DNA from: CAZZBK01 sp964652155
Lineage (GTDB): Bacteria; Planctomycetota; Planctomycetia; Pirellulales; PNKZ01
DNA length: 16,689 nucleotides
Direction of reading: 5' to 3'
NCBI GenBank assembly: GCA_964652155.1
Contig: CAZZBK010000129.1
Coordinates: 1 to 16,689, forward strand
Part shown: positions 1-6,887 of the stretch, piece after piece
Position numbering within the stretch: the first letter of the stretch is position 1
Layout of the letters: every line of letters begins with the position of its first letter
The notes under the pieces: generated by a model
What the model was told of the DNA's origin: nothing
The model's database searches: none
Seen by the model: the letters and a program-made list of their open reading frames with translations, nothing else
Position numbers and translations under genes: made by a program

Positions 1-865
1 GGGCACGCTGGTAGGCCTTGACGAGCAGGTTGTCGGTGGTGTTGTCGACCCACATGTCCGTCTCGTAGGGGTCACGCTCGAAGAACTTGAGCCCCTCGTT
101 CTGCGTCTGGACGAACCAGGCGTAGTTGGATGTGAGATAGTCGCAGACGAAGTAGTCGACGACGCCGCCCTCGACCGAGCGCACGGCGTTGACGTCGTTG
201 TCGGCCGTGCCCGGACGCAACTCGGTCTTGGTGATCCGCTCGGCGACGTCCATGAGTGCAACCGGCACCATCAGGCCATCGCGCTTGGCGCGGCCGCTGA
301 TCTTGAGGTTGCGCTCGTCGACCCAGTTCGTGCGGATGTTCTTGATCGCCTGCATCAGGCTCGACTCGTTGAGGTCGAGGTCCGTGGTAAAGCGATTGGC
401 CGCCGTGGCGCCGTCGACCGGGTGATCGGTATCGAACAAGGCCTTGCCATCGCCGACGATCGATGAGTCGTAGGTGGTGCCGTTGTTGAAGACGTTGAAG
501 GACTGGATTTCCCAGAACTCCTTGAACGCCTTGCCAAGCCCGAGCGCGGTCGGCTTGAACTCGCTCTTGTAGAGGTCGTCGCGGATCGCCTTGCGGGTGA
601 TCGCGTAGGCAAGCCCGACCTCGTAGGTCTCGGCATTGTAGACCCAGCGTTGGCCGGCGGCGTTATCGAAGCCGGTGGCGCCGCCCTCCTGCTTCATCTG
701 CGCGAGGCCCATGTAGGCGACGTGGGCCGTGCGCTCGATCTGCATGGTCGATGGTGTCGACTTGAAGACCCGTTTGTACTGCGCGGGGATGTTGGGGTAC
801 TCGCCCGTCACCTCGCGGAGCCCCGGGCGGAGCAAGTCCCTGATCTGTGAGGTATTGATTGCCAT
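1..865 (-). CDS. Major capsid protein, Mu gpT-like (C-terminus cut by window edge)
   Basis: Likely the major head subunit that builds the icosahedral shell. 288 residues are visible from the ATG; the frame stays open to base 1, so the C-terminus is missing. The ATG (863-865) follows a GGAGA ribosome site about 9 bases upstream. The protein begins MAINTSQIRDLLRPGLREV. It carries the pattern I associate with gpT-like HK97-fold capsid proteins: an N-terminal segment on self-association (residues 20-60), a YEVGLAYAITRKAIRDDL block near 81-98, and GDGKALFDTDHPVDG at 138-152, the most telling stretch. Mu gpT is about 305 residues, so little should be missing. It follows the decoration-like gene by 56 bases and is probably cotranscribed with it; a 5-bp hairpin (879-892) sits just before the ribosome site. 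The capsid role is confident; the exact family comes from motif memory rather than a search. Confidence 0.85.
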   Translation of the reverse strand, partial: MAINTSQIRDLLRPGLREVTGEYPNIPAQYKRVFKSTPSTMQIERTAHVAYMGLAQMKQEGGATGFDNAAGQRWVYNAETYEVGLAYAITRKAIRDDLYKSEFKPTALGLGKAFKEFWEIQSFNVFNNGTTYDSSIVGDGKALFDTDHPVDGATAANRFTTDLDLNESSLMQAIKNIRTNWVDERNLKISGRAKRDGLMVPVALMDVAERITKTELRPGTADNDVNAVRSVEGGVVDYFVCDYLTSNYAWFVQTQNEGLKFFERDPYETDMWVDNTTDNLLVKAYQRA

Positions 866-921
866 GGTGTAGGTTCTCCGGCCGGTGGGCCGCCTCTAGG
901 TTGTGAGTTCAGCCGTCAGCC

Positions 922-1557
922 TTAGATGCCCTGAGCACCCATGGTGTTGAGCGCGACCACCGCCCAGTTGTAGGCGCCGGCTTGCGTACCCGCGGCGAGC
1001 GACGATGAGCCGCCGGCGCCCTCGGGCGAGTTGCCCATGGAGTAGTTGGCCCAGAGATCGACGAGACGCAGCGGTGCCGTGGTTGCCGTGGTCACGGACG
1101 CGACATCGAGGTAGGAGCCGGAGAACCCGGTTGTCGACGAGCCGGTGCCGACGGCGATGTCGAAGTTCATGCCGATGTCGGCAAGGGCAACGCCTGTCGA
1201 ATCGGTCTGGATCACGAACAGTGCCGATGGGCTCAGCGCGCCGGGGACGTACTGCGCGAGGACCGAGCCGGATGCGGCATCGGTGCCGGGCCAGTATTTC
1301 TGCGGCACGACGGTCTGCTGCGAGCTCGATGCGTACCGGCAGCCGGCGAACACCCCGTAGCAGAGATAGGACGGCGTGGTCGCGGTCCACTGGTAGAGGT
1401 AGCCGTTGGCGGAGATCTTGATCAGATCGCCGGTGTAGATGGCCGTGGTGTTGGTGGAGAGGATGGCATTGCGGCGCTCCGTCAGCGCGGCATTGGTGGG
1501 CGGGGAGCCCATCAAGCCGATGAAGCGGAGGCCGAACGGCGCGTTCGTGTTTGCCAT
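922..1557 (-). CDS. Putative head decoration / minor capsid-associated protein
   Basis: A 211-residue protein directly upstream of the capsid gene, the usual place for a decoration or capsid-stabilising protein. It begins MANTNAPFGLRFIG and is rich in Ser, Thr, Gly and Ala, with short alternating hydrophobic stretches that suggest a beta-rich fold (YTGDLIKISANGYLYQW at about 41-57, YLCYGVFAGCRYAS at 64-77). A Ser/Thr-dense segment lies at about 138-161. No signal peptide or membrane segment is seen. I chose the ATG at 1557; a TTG 21 bases further upstream is also in frame, but MANTNAPFG looks like a natural start. The ribosome site is weak: AGGG about 14 bases before the ATG. Decoration is inferred from position and composition. 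It could instead be another structural protein. Confidence 0.65.
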   Translation of the reverse strand: MANTNAPFGLRFIGLMGSPPTNAALTERRNAILSTNTTAIYTGDLIKISANGYLYQWTATTPSYLCYGVFAGCRYASSSQQTVVPQKYWPGTDAASGSVLAQYVPGALSPSALFVIQTDSTGVALADIGMNFDIAVGTGSSTTGFSGSYLDVASVTTATTAPLRLVDLWANYSMGNSPEGAGGSSSLAAGTQAGAYNWAVVALNTMGAQGI

Positions 1558-1818
1558 GGGTGCGAATTTGCCCTGCAAGGCGGCGCACCACGGGCATGCA
1601 GAACGTCTGCGGGCCAGAGGTCAGCGCCGGATTGAACAATGCACGGGATGCGTCCCGTGCGCGGCATTGCTGACCCGTCTTTGGCCACCGGCGTTAGCCG
1701 GACCATGACTCAACCGCCCTACGGCGGTGCGGGGAACATCGCCCTCAGCGCGAGAGCGTATTCGTAGGCGTGTGCATTGTTGGATGAATGATTCGCGTGA
1801 TCCGGCGAAGTTACCAAA
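1558..1818. other. Hairpin-rich intergenic region upstream of the capsid genes
   Basis: No convincing gene lies in these 261 bases. They hold three short perfect hairpins (1641-1660, 1688-1701, 1713-1728), and a fourth stem at 1793-1826 spans the stop codon of the glycosyltransferase gene. None is followed by a T-run on the minus strand, so they are not canonical rho-independent terminators. The region separates the modification genes from the two genes expected to be expressed most strongly, so a promoter, RNA processing site or transcript-stabilising structure is plausible. I could not pick a convincing promoter. Confidence 0.5.
1641..1660. other. Perfect 8-bp hairpin with 4-base loop
   Basis: The sequence reads GCACGGGA, loop TGCG, TCCCGTGC: an uninterrupted 8-bp GC-rich stem. 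It is the strongest of a cluster of stems between the glycosyltransferase and decoration genes. No T-run follows on either strand, so it could be a weak terminator, an RNA-protecting stem or a processing site. Confidence 0.6.
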
Positions 1819-1826
1819 TCACGCGA
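1793..1826 (-). other. 9-bp inverted repeat across the glycosyltransferase stop codon
   Basis: TCGCGTGAT (1793-1801) and ATCACGCGA (1818-1826) form a perfect 9-bp stem around a 16-base loop. The stop codon (1819-1821) lies in one arm. Its position at the end of the gene suggests an attenuating or RNA-stabilising 3' hairpin. No clear T-tract follows on the minus strand. Confidence 0.55.
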
Positions 1827-2556
1827 CGGCGATTCTTTGCACGCGACCCGGCTCAACCAAACGCCCGAGATCGCGCAGGTGTTGCGCGAGTTGCCCCGAG
1901 TAGGTCTTCTTGCCGTGGTGGTGCATGGTGATATGCGGATCGCACCAGACGGTATGGCCGAGCGCGCGCCACTTGCGGCACAAGTTCATATCCTCGCTGA
2001 TCCGCTCGTGATCGATGACGTCGAACTCCCAGATCGCCCAGGCCTTTCCGCCCGTCACCTTGGGCTGGTAATACCAGTCCTCGCGCTGCGCCTCGACGAG
2101 GGCATCAACGGCACGGCGGGACAGCCGCAACATGCCGGCGGGCCCGCCCGCGATACGGATCAGGCCTTGCGGATGCGGGGTGCCGTTGCTCGGATCCACG
2201 CACTCGACCGGTCCGGGCAATGTGCGCACAGAGAAGCCCTCGCCCTCGGCACGGCGTGGATAGGCGGCGAGCACGACGTCCACGGGATGCCGCACCAATC
2301 GCTCGATCGCGCCCGGAGCCCATGACACGTCGTCGTCCAGGCACAACATGTCCGTGTAGTGCGGCGTGGCGTGGAATTGCGCGGTAAGCGTGTTCCGCGC
2401 GTCCTCCAGGTCGGCCGAGCCGAACGTCACGCGCGTCGATAGCCAGCCCATTCGGGCAAGCCCGTGTTGCGCCGCCTCGACGGCATCCCGTGCCGCGTCC
2501 TCGGCCGGCCGGTTCGATGCAATCGCGATCAGAAGGTGCGGGGTCGGGTCGCTCAC
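1819..2556 (-). CDS. GT-A-like glycosyltransferase
   Basis: A 245-residue soluble protein that probably transfers a sugar from a nucleotide-sugar donor. Supporting features in order: an N-terminal Rossmann-like strand (PHLLIAIASNRP), RNTLTAQF (55-61), the metal/nucleotide-binding DDD at 74-76 within DMLCLDDDVSW, an AGGPAGMLRLSRRAV block (136-150), SEDMNLCRKWRALG (187-200) where family-2-like enzymes carry the acidic base region, and HHHGKKTYSGQL (212-223), a possible metal-binding His cluster. This pattern matches small phage-encoded glycosyltransferases. The start is GTG, preceded by GGAGG; it overlaps the end of the methyltransferase gene (GTGA, 2553-2556), so the two are translationally coupled. 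Acceptor and sugar cannot be told from sequence; a virion protein, a glycan or modified DNA are all possible. Confidence 0.8.
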   Translation of the reverse strand: MSDPTPHLLIAIASNRPAEDAARDAVEAAQHGLARMGWLSTRVTFGSADLEDARNTLTAQFHATPHYTDMLCLDDDVSWAPGAIERLVRHPVDVVLAAYPRRAEGEGFSVRTLPGPVECVDPSNGTPHPQGLIRIAGGPAGMLRLSRRAVDALVEAQREDWYYQPKVTGGKAWAIWEFDVIDHERISEDMNLCRKWRALGHTVWCDPHITMHHHGKKTYSGQLAQHLRDLGRLVEPGRVQRIAVA

Positions 2557-3365
2557 ATGGCCTCCAGCATCTGCCGATATTGCATGGGCGCCTCGGGCGG
2601 GATCGCGCCCCTGTCGGCGAGTTTCTCGATGCAGAGCATCGTCAGATCGAACGAGCCGCAGACGTGATGGGCGATCAAGGCGAGGTGCTTCGTCGTTTCG
2701 ATCCCCAGCGGGCGCGCGGTATCCCGCACATAGACGACATCCGCTTCAAGCAACTGATGCGGGTCTTGGTGCGGCACCGGCGTCCTGGTCGCGATCGGCC
2801 AGCACTTGGCGGCGGCAAAGCAATGCGGCACGAACATTTGCGATCGCATGGCCTCGTCGATGTCGCCGAATGTCCATTGCCCCTTGTAGAGAGGCATGAA
2901 CGATACCTCCGTGATCACGGCCGCCGTCTGACGGAGTTTCTTGCGGGCCGCCCCGATCACATCTGGCTCGCCCCCCTGAACGTCCATGCACAGCAAGTCG
3001 ATATGAGGCACCTCCCCGATATCGTCGAGCCGGTGCGTCTCGACGGTGCGGCGCTCAACGACGGTCGCAAATTCCGCCATTCCCGGAAACCGCTCCAGAT
3101 CGGCGGGTGATGGCGGTAGCAGGCTTGTCATGCCCGGCGCCGCGCAGATGTGCATGGTCGCCGGGGCGCCGCTGCCGATGACCTTGGGCACGATGGTCGC
3201 TCCGTGCCCCGGCGCCGCGGTCACCTGCGGATCGAATCCGATGACGGTGCACAGCCCTTCCTCAAGCATGCGCCGATAGGGAGGCGCATCGTCGATGGGG
3301 TTGGCGCCGACATGGACGACCGAGGTCAGCCTGTCAGGCTGCAACAAGTCGTGGAGGTGCCGCAT
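2553..3365 (-). CDS. FkbM-family-like SAM-dependent methyltransferase
   Basis: A 270-residue predicted O-methyltransferase. SAM-binding motif I is VVHVGANPID (16-25), followed by the acidic end of strand 2 in VIGFDPQ (41-47). The typical FkbM motif is IDLLCMDVQGGEPDVIGAA (122-140), followed by ITEVSFMPLYKGQWTF (151-166). Characterised FkbM enzymes methylate hydroxyl groups on sugars and polyketides, so with the coupled glycosyltransferase a methylated sugar product is a reasonable guess. The tail after about residue 225 is not typical of the core fold and resembles nothing I know. The ATG (3365) is three bases after the stop of the preceding gene. No membrane segments are seen. Confidence 0.82.
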   Translation of the reverse strand: MRHLHDLLQPDRLTSVVHVGANPIDDAPPYRRMLEEGLCTVIGFDPQVTAAPGHGATIVPKVIGSGAPATMHICAAPGMTSLLPPSPADLERFPGMAEFATVVERRTVETHRLDDIGEVPHIDLLCMDVQGGEPDVIGAARKKLRQTAAVITEVSFMPLYKGQWTFGDIDEAMRSQMFVPHCFAAAKCWPIATRTPVPHQDPHQLLEADVVYVRDTARPLGIETTKHLALIAHHVCGSFDLTMLCIEKLADRGAIPPEAPMQYRQMLEAM

Positions 3366-3368
3366 TGC

Positions 3369-3983
3369 CTACTCGTCGACGGTGTAGTTGTACTTGCCGT
3401 CGGCAACGCGCGGGGTGCGTTCGACGCGGACGCCGGATGCCTGACGTGCGGCTTCACTGCCAAAGTCCATCGAATCTGGCGACACGCCCGGCACGCTGCG
3501 CGACATCAAGCCGGCCATCTGTCGGCTGTCCCGCACCGGCTCGTCAGCCTTGGACTTCTCGACGCGCCGTGCCATTGCCGTGAGTTTCGCCGGGCGCTCC
3601 ATCAGGATCATGCCGCCGCGCTCGATGTTGCCGGTATGCCCGGGGGGCATGATGCGGCCGTCATGGCGCTCGGCCGGCACGGGTGTCCACCCGTTCTGGT
3701 AAAGCTCGACCTGATGATCGACCCACTCCCAATTCTTGATGGTGCGCGTCTTCCATTCGTAGGTCCACCCGTCTGGCGGGGTGATGCCCATGGAGACGAG
3801 ATTGTAGCGATCCTCATCGCCGGTGAACCGCAGCGTCACCTCACGGCCGTCGCGCGAATAGATCTTGTTGGGATCGCGCTCCTCGATCGGCACGATCCGA
3901 TCGGTTGGCACGCGGGCCGCATCGAGTGTGCGGGGCGGCCCGGCGTCCCGCGTGACGCTTGCTCTAGCTTGCTTGGTCGACAT
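3369..3983 (-). CDS. Phage protein of unknown function
   Basis: A 204-residue hydrophilic protein between the scaffold-like and methyltransferase genes. I do not recognise a named domain. Its central part looks folded: GWTYEWKTRTIKNWEW (72-87), then YQNGWTPVPAERHDGR (95-110), a HTGNIERGGMILMERP stretch (116-131) and a basic helix (132-145). The N-terminus is Arg/Pro-rich, and the C-terminus ends KYNYTVDE. The ATG (3983) has AAGGG about 10 bases upstream. Position suggests a role in head assembly or a virion component, but nothing in the sequence proves this. The Trp/Tyr-rich centre followed by GW-PVPA-RH resembles proteins I have seen next to scaffold-like genes in related phages; that is recall, not a search. 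Confidence 0.7.
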   Translation of the reverse strand: MSTKQARASVTRDAGPPRTLDAARVPTDRIVPIEERDPNKIYSRDGREVTLRFTGDEDRYNLVSMGITPPDGWTYEWKTRTIKNWEWVDHQVELYQNGWTPVPAERHDGRIMPPGHTGNIERGGMILMERPAKLTAMARRVEKSKADEPVRDSRQMAGLMSRSVPGVSPDSMDFGSEAARQASGVRVERTPRVADGKYNYTVDE

Positions 3984-4016
3984 GGTGTGTTTCCCTTGGA
4001 AAAAAGAGGCGGCGGA

Positions 4017-5177
4017 TCAAATCCCGTGGTCGTAGTCAGGATCGAGATAGTTTTTCGGAAGCTTCCCGGCTTTGATGTCGGCCACGCATTGCAGCGCGTA
4101 CTCGGTCGCGTTGAGGCCGGATTGCTTCACGAACGCCGCGAGTTTCGGCGGCAGTTTGACTTGCGAGGCATTGAGATTGCGGCTGGAGAAGAACTGATTG
4201 CCACCGCGCGATACGGGCGCGGATGACGTGGTGCGCGCCGTTTGGCGCGGGCGCTCGACGACGGGCTCGGGCTCGTCGCGATCCGTTTCCCGGTCGGGGA
4301 AGAACTTGTCGTTCAGAGCATCAAGGAAGGCCGCGCTCTTGAGCGCACCCTGGCCGTGGTCCTCGGCGTACTCGTCGGCAAACCGAAGGAACTTGCGATT
4401 CATCTTTGGGTCGGTGGCGAACTGCTTGTTGGCCTTGAGCCAGTCGGCGCCCTGCTCGCCGAGCACATCGCGGGCCGTCGTATCGATCCACTTCTCCGGC
4501 GTCATCACCGCTGGCGGCGGGTCGGCGCGACGCTCTGGCGGTGGTGGCTCGGCCGTCTTCGTCGTCTTAGATTGCTCGTGCTGATCGAAAAGGCGGTTGG
4601 CTTTAGCCAACTCGGTTTCGGCCGCATATTTTCCGTTCTCAAGTTGCGACAGCGCCGCCTCGGCCTTGGCGATTGCATGCTGTGCGGCTGCCTGTCGCTT
4701 GGCATCGCCCGACTCGATCGCCTGGATCAGCTCGCGCTGCGCCATGGCGGCCTCGGACTGCGTTGCCGAGATCGCGCCCTCGATCTGGCTCTTGTCCGCC
4801 TGCAGCCGCAGGACATGCGCCCGCATCGCCTGCTGCTCACGGAGTTGCGCGGTATCCTCGGCGGTGCGCATGCCGGCCTGGGCCGCGCGTGCCGCCTCCG
4901 TGGCTTCGGCCAGCGCCCGTCGCGCCTCATCGGCCTCACGCCGCGCCTCCTCACGCTCGCGCTCGAGCGCCGCAATGCGTTCGGCTGCGTCATCCTTGAC
5001 GCCGCCGTCGCCATCGCCCCGGCCGCGACCGCCACGTGCCAGCGCAGAGACGCGCGCCGGCGGATCCTTTGTCTCTGTCACGACGGGCGCAGCGTCCCCG
5101 TCGCCGACCTTGACGACACTTTCGTCCGGAATCTTGACGATCACCTCGTCGTCGAGTTTGATTGCGTCAGCAGACAT
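4017..5177 (-). CDS. Coiled-coil, scaffold-like capsid assembly protein
   Basis: A 386-residue charged protein that could act as the internal scaffold for the prohead. The N-terminus (1-60) is acidic with a Gly/Arg-rich patch. Residues about 62-205 are almost unbroken Ala/Glu/Arg/Gln/Lys with the look of a long coiled coil, starting AAERIAALEREREEARREAD. A proline-rich hinge (210-223) follows, then a small folded segment (225-295, TPEKWIDTTARDVLG to FLDALNDKFFPDR), a disordered stretch and a C-terminal helix (340-386) ending in DPDYDHGI. Scaffolding proteins are typically highly helical and bind capsid protein through their C-terminus. The order co-chaperonin, this gene, then capsid genes supports the idea. 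No sequence homology is claimed; a tail or internal structural role is an alternative. Confidence 0.65.
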   Translation of the reverse strand: MSADAIKLDDEVIVKIPDESVVKVGDGDAAPVVTETKDPPARVSALARGGRGRGDGDGGVKDDAAERIAALEREREEARREADEARRALAEATEAARAAQAGMRTAEDTAQLREQQAMRAHVLRLQADKSQIEGAISATQSEAAMAQRELIQAIESGDAKRQAAAQHAIAKAEAALSQLENGKYAAETELAKANRLFDQHEQSKTTKTAEPPPPERRADPPPAVMTPEKWIDTTARDVLGEQGADWLKANKQFATDPKMNRKFLRFADEYAEDHGQGALKSAAFLDALNDKFFPDRETDRDEPEPVVERPRQTARTTSSAPVSRGGNQFFSSRNLNASQVKLPPKLAAFVKQSGLNATEYALQCVADIKAGKLPKNYLDPDYDHGI

Positions 5178-5203
5178 TGTGGATTTCCCATCCCCTCAAA
5201 TGC

Positions 5204-5767
5204 TTATGCCGCCATATCCGGATGCGGCAGTTTGCCGATGATGTATCGCTCGCTGTCGAACAATCGGCACGGGGTCTCGTTGATGTCGCATCCCATCCCA
5301 TCGCTCGGGCGGAACCACACCCAATCGCCGACATCGACGCGCTGGCCGTGGAACGTCGTATCGCCGTCGTCGACGTAGGCTTGCGGGCCCATCGCGACGA
5401 CGAGCCCGGTCTTCCCCTGCCACAGCGACTCCTCGCGGTCCTCGTCCTGGATTGCGGACGCGATGAACACCCCGCCCCCCGTCCGTTCGACGATCGGCGG
5501 CACGTAGATCGCAACGAGGATGCGCGAGAACAGCACGACGCCCTCGGGGATCGTGCCGATCTTGTCGAGCAGCGCCTTGCGCGGGTCCGCCTCATGGACG
5601 ACCGTCACCCACGTGTTCGAGCGTTTGCCGGCGGGGGTGCGCACGCTGAACCGGCGCCGGATCGATTTCGGCGCGGCGGCGGCGCTCGGCTTTGCGCTGC
5701 CCTTGGCGAGAACCGATTCGATCTCGCCAACCTCGAACTGCGGCAACTCGAATTTCGTCACACTCAT
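5204..5767 (-). CDS. GroES/Cpn10-like co-chaperonin
   Basis: 187 residues; the C-terminal 110 match the GroES pattern in order. ILVAIYVPPIVERTGGGVFI (83-102) corresponds to the first strand and the mobile loop with its GG-hydrophobic tip. QGKTGLVVAMGPQA (117-130) matches the RGEVLAVG region, VDVGDWVWF (144-152) matches VGDIVIF, and the chain ends with CRLFDSERYIIGKLPHPD (167-184), like the last strand of GroES. The first 75 residues are an added N-terminal extension, so it is about twice the size of bacterial GroES (about 97). Known phage co-chaperonins (T4 gp31, RB49 CocO) pair with host GroEL to fold the capsid protein, and its place in the capsid block fits. The ATG is two bases after the previous stop, with GGGGGA upstream. 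It is probably not a host gene, because no groEL lies nearby and it is embedded in phage genes. Confidence 0.8.
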   Translation of the reverse strand: MSVTKFELPQFEVGEIESVLAKGSAKPSAAAAPKSIRRRFSVRTPAGKRSNTWVTVVHEADPRKALLDKIGTIPEGVVLFSRILVAIYVPPIVERTGGGVFIASAIQDEDREESLWQGKTGLVVAMGPQAYVDDGDTTFHGQRVDVGDWVWFRPSDGMGCDINETPCRLFDSERYIIGKLPHPDMAA

Positions 5768-5769
5768 GA

Positions 5770-5997
5770 TCAGTCCCCCGTCTTCTTCGGTTTCACGCTC
5801 ATGTCCGTCTCGATCTCCTGGATGTGGGCGAGCGCTGCCTCCAATCCCTGGATCACACCGACTGCCCGAGCATACGTCATGCCCGTTGCTGCCGCGTCCG
5901 TGGTGATGCTATTGCCGCGGGCGAGATCACGGTGCCGGTCGGTGAGATCCTCGGCGATCCGCTGACGCAAGTTCTGGACGAACCGCTGGTCCCACAT
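5770..5997 (-). CDS. Small helical phage protein
   Basis: 75 residues, predicted mostly helical: MWDQRFVQNLRQRIAEDLTD, then RGNSITTDAAATGMTYARAV and GLEAALAHIQEIETDM. I recall this pattern only as an unnamed small protein in similar phages and know no function. I chose the ATG at 5997 because it overlaps the upstream stop as TGATG, which implies coupled translation. An in-frame ATG at 6015 is an alternative start adding six residues. It ends two bases before the co-chaperonin gene, so the two are probably expressed together. Confidence 0.65.
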   Translation of the reverse strand: MWDQRFVQNLRQRIAEDLTDRHRDLARGNSITTDAAATGMTYARAVGVIQGLEAALAHIQEIETDMSVKPKKTGD

Positions 5998-6218
5998 CAC
6001 TCCGCCGGGCTCCATCCGCCGCACGCCTGCCAATCGGTCGTGACAAGCGGGCTAGGGCCGCTTTCGCGCGACGGCATGCACTCGCCGAGGTGTGGCCATC
6101 GGCCGGGTCGGCGGCGCCAGTGGGCGCACGTTGAGCAGATGCGATAAACGGGCTCGGGTGCTGGCGGTAGCGGCTCCGGCTCGCTGATCCGGGCGGCGGG
6201 CTTCTTAGTGCGTGCCAT
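5997..6218 (-). CDS. Small four-cysteine (zinc-ribbon-like) protein
   Basis: A 73-residue protein with a basic, proline-rich N-terminus and four cysteines: Cys28-x2-Cys31 (RICSTCAHW), Cys47 (LGECMP) and Cys66 (WQACGGW). The knuckle-like first pair and later single cysteines could bind one zinc ion. Two His (33 and 43) are alternative ligands. The ATG at 6218 is preferred over an in-frame TTG at 6254. The ribosome site is weak. It is the first gene after an AT-rich intergenic stretch and overlaps the next gene by one base. Function unknown; a DNA/RNA-binding or regulatory role is only a possibility. Confidence 0.6.
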   Translation of the reverse strand: MARTKKPAARISEPEPLPPAPEPVYRICSTCAHWRRRPGRWPHLGECMPSRESGPSPLVTTDWQACGGWSPAE

Positions 6219-6348
6219 TTGCCACAATCGAGAAAACGCGCGCACAGAATGCAACGGTGTCTACACGATTTGCACAACGTTTCAATAATCGCAACACACA
6301 TGAATGCAGATGTGGCCGGCTTGCTACGGCTTGCCGGCCACAATGAAT
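6219..6348 (-). promoter_or_regulatory. AT-rich intergenic region with hairpin and possible promoter
   Basis: This 130-base stretch is visibly more AT-rich than its surroundings. A perfect 10-bp stem, TGTGGCCGGC (6311-6320) with GCCGGCCACA (6333-6342), lies just past the stop of the upstream gene. It has a 12-base loop but no following T-run. Further downstream on the minus strand is a sigma70-like candidate: TTGAAA (6280-6285), 16 bases, TAGACA (6258-6263), about 40 bases before the four-cysteine gene. Together they could end one transcript and start that of the co-chaperonin and scaffold block. The -10 match is poor. Confidence 0.35.
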
Positions 6349-6880
6349 TCACTTCCCGTACTTCTTGGCCTTCTCAAGCCGACCGATGGCGCCACCGCCG
6401 CCGCCCTGCATGCCCTTCTCGGCGAGCATGCCGGACTCGGTCGGGGCCTTGACGGGGCCGCCCGTGGCNNNNNNNNNNNNNNNNNNNNNNNNNNNNNNNN
6501 NNNNNNNNNNNNNNNNNNNNNNNNNNNNNNNNNNNNNNNNNNNNNNNNNNNNNNNNNNNNNNNNNNNNGGGTGGCATCGGCATAGGCGGCGGCGGCGCGA
6601 GACCCGCAGCGCCAGTCGGCGGTGGCATGGGCGGGGCCGCGTCCTTGTCCTTCCCCGCGATGATGACGTTGACGTTGATCTTCGATTCCTTCTTGCCCTT
6701 GTCCTTACCCTTGCTAGGCTTGTCGGCGCCTACGTCGCTTGCGGCGGCAAGTCCTTCGTCGAGCGCGGGATTGACGGCGCCGCCGGTGGCGTAGCTTTGC
6801 CGCGGAGGGCTCGATCCACCGCCATAGGCTTTCAGAAGCCGCATGTTGCCCTCGGAGCCGGGCCGGGCGATCTTGCTCAT
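6349..6880 (-). CDS. Gly/Pro-rich putative internal virion protein (contains assembly gap)
   Basis: The two ends of one gene flank a 100-N gap. The N-terminal 104 codons run MSKIARPGSEGNMRLLKAYG, a YATGGAV motif (30-36), a Lys-rich stretch (about 55-70), a KINVNVIIAGK strand and a proline/methionine-rich run into the gap. After the gap, 40 codons read ATGGPVKAPTESGMLAEKG to a Gly-rich run and KKYGK then TGA. The 100-base filler shifts the frame by one, so the true gap length is unknown; both sides have natural coding character. The ATG lies seven bases after the previous stop, with AAGGA upstream. It shares short motifs with the two larger upstream proteins. I know no function; an internal or tail-associated virion protein is a guess. 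Confidence 0.6.
6469..6568. other. Assembly gap (100 N)
   Basis: An unsequenced placeholder inside the small Gly/Pro-rich gene. Both edges are low-complexity GGC/CCA-rich coding sequence, which probably broke the assembly. A length of exactly 100 usually marks an unknown size. Confidence 0.95.
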
Positions 6881-6887
6881 CGTGGGG

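Noticed and set aside
896..1639. Minus-strand open frame overlapping the decoration gene
   Set aside because: Arg/His-rich translation typical of an out-of-frame reading of GC-rich DNA; the 922-1557 frame is far more protein-like.
1512..1706. 64-residue minus-strand open frame in the hairpin region
   Set aside because: Overlaps the real start of the decoration gene, has an unnatural composition and covers two of the hairpins.
3150..4226. Long plus-strand open frame opposite the methyltransferase and neighbouring genes
   Set aside because: It is antisense to several well-supported genes and has random-looking His/Arg/Gly-rich composition.
4242..5378. Long plus-strand open frame opposite the scaffold-like gene
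   Set aside because: It mirrors the repetitive Ala/Glu codons of the coiled coil; Leu/Arg-rich and without domain features.
6311..6342. Classical rho-independent terminator
   Set aside because: The 10-bp stem is strong but neither side is followed by a T-run; kept only as a hairpin in a regulatory region.
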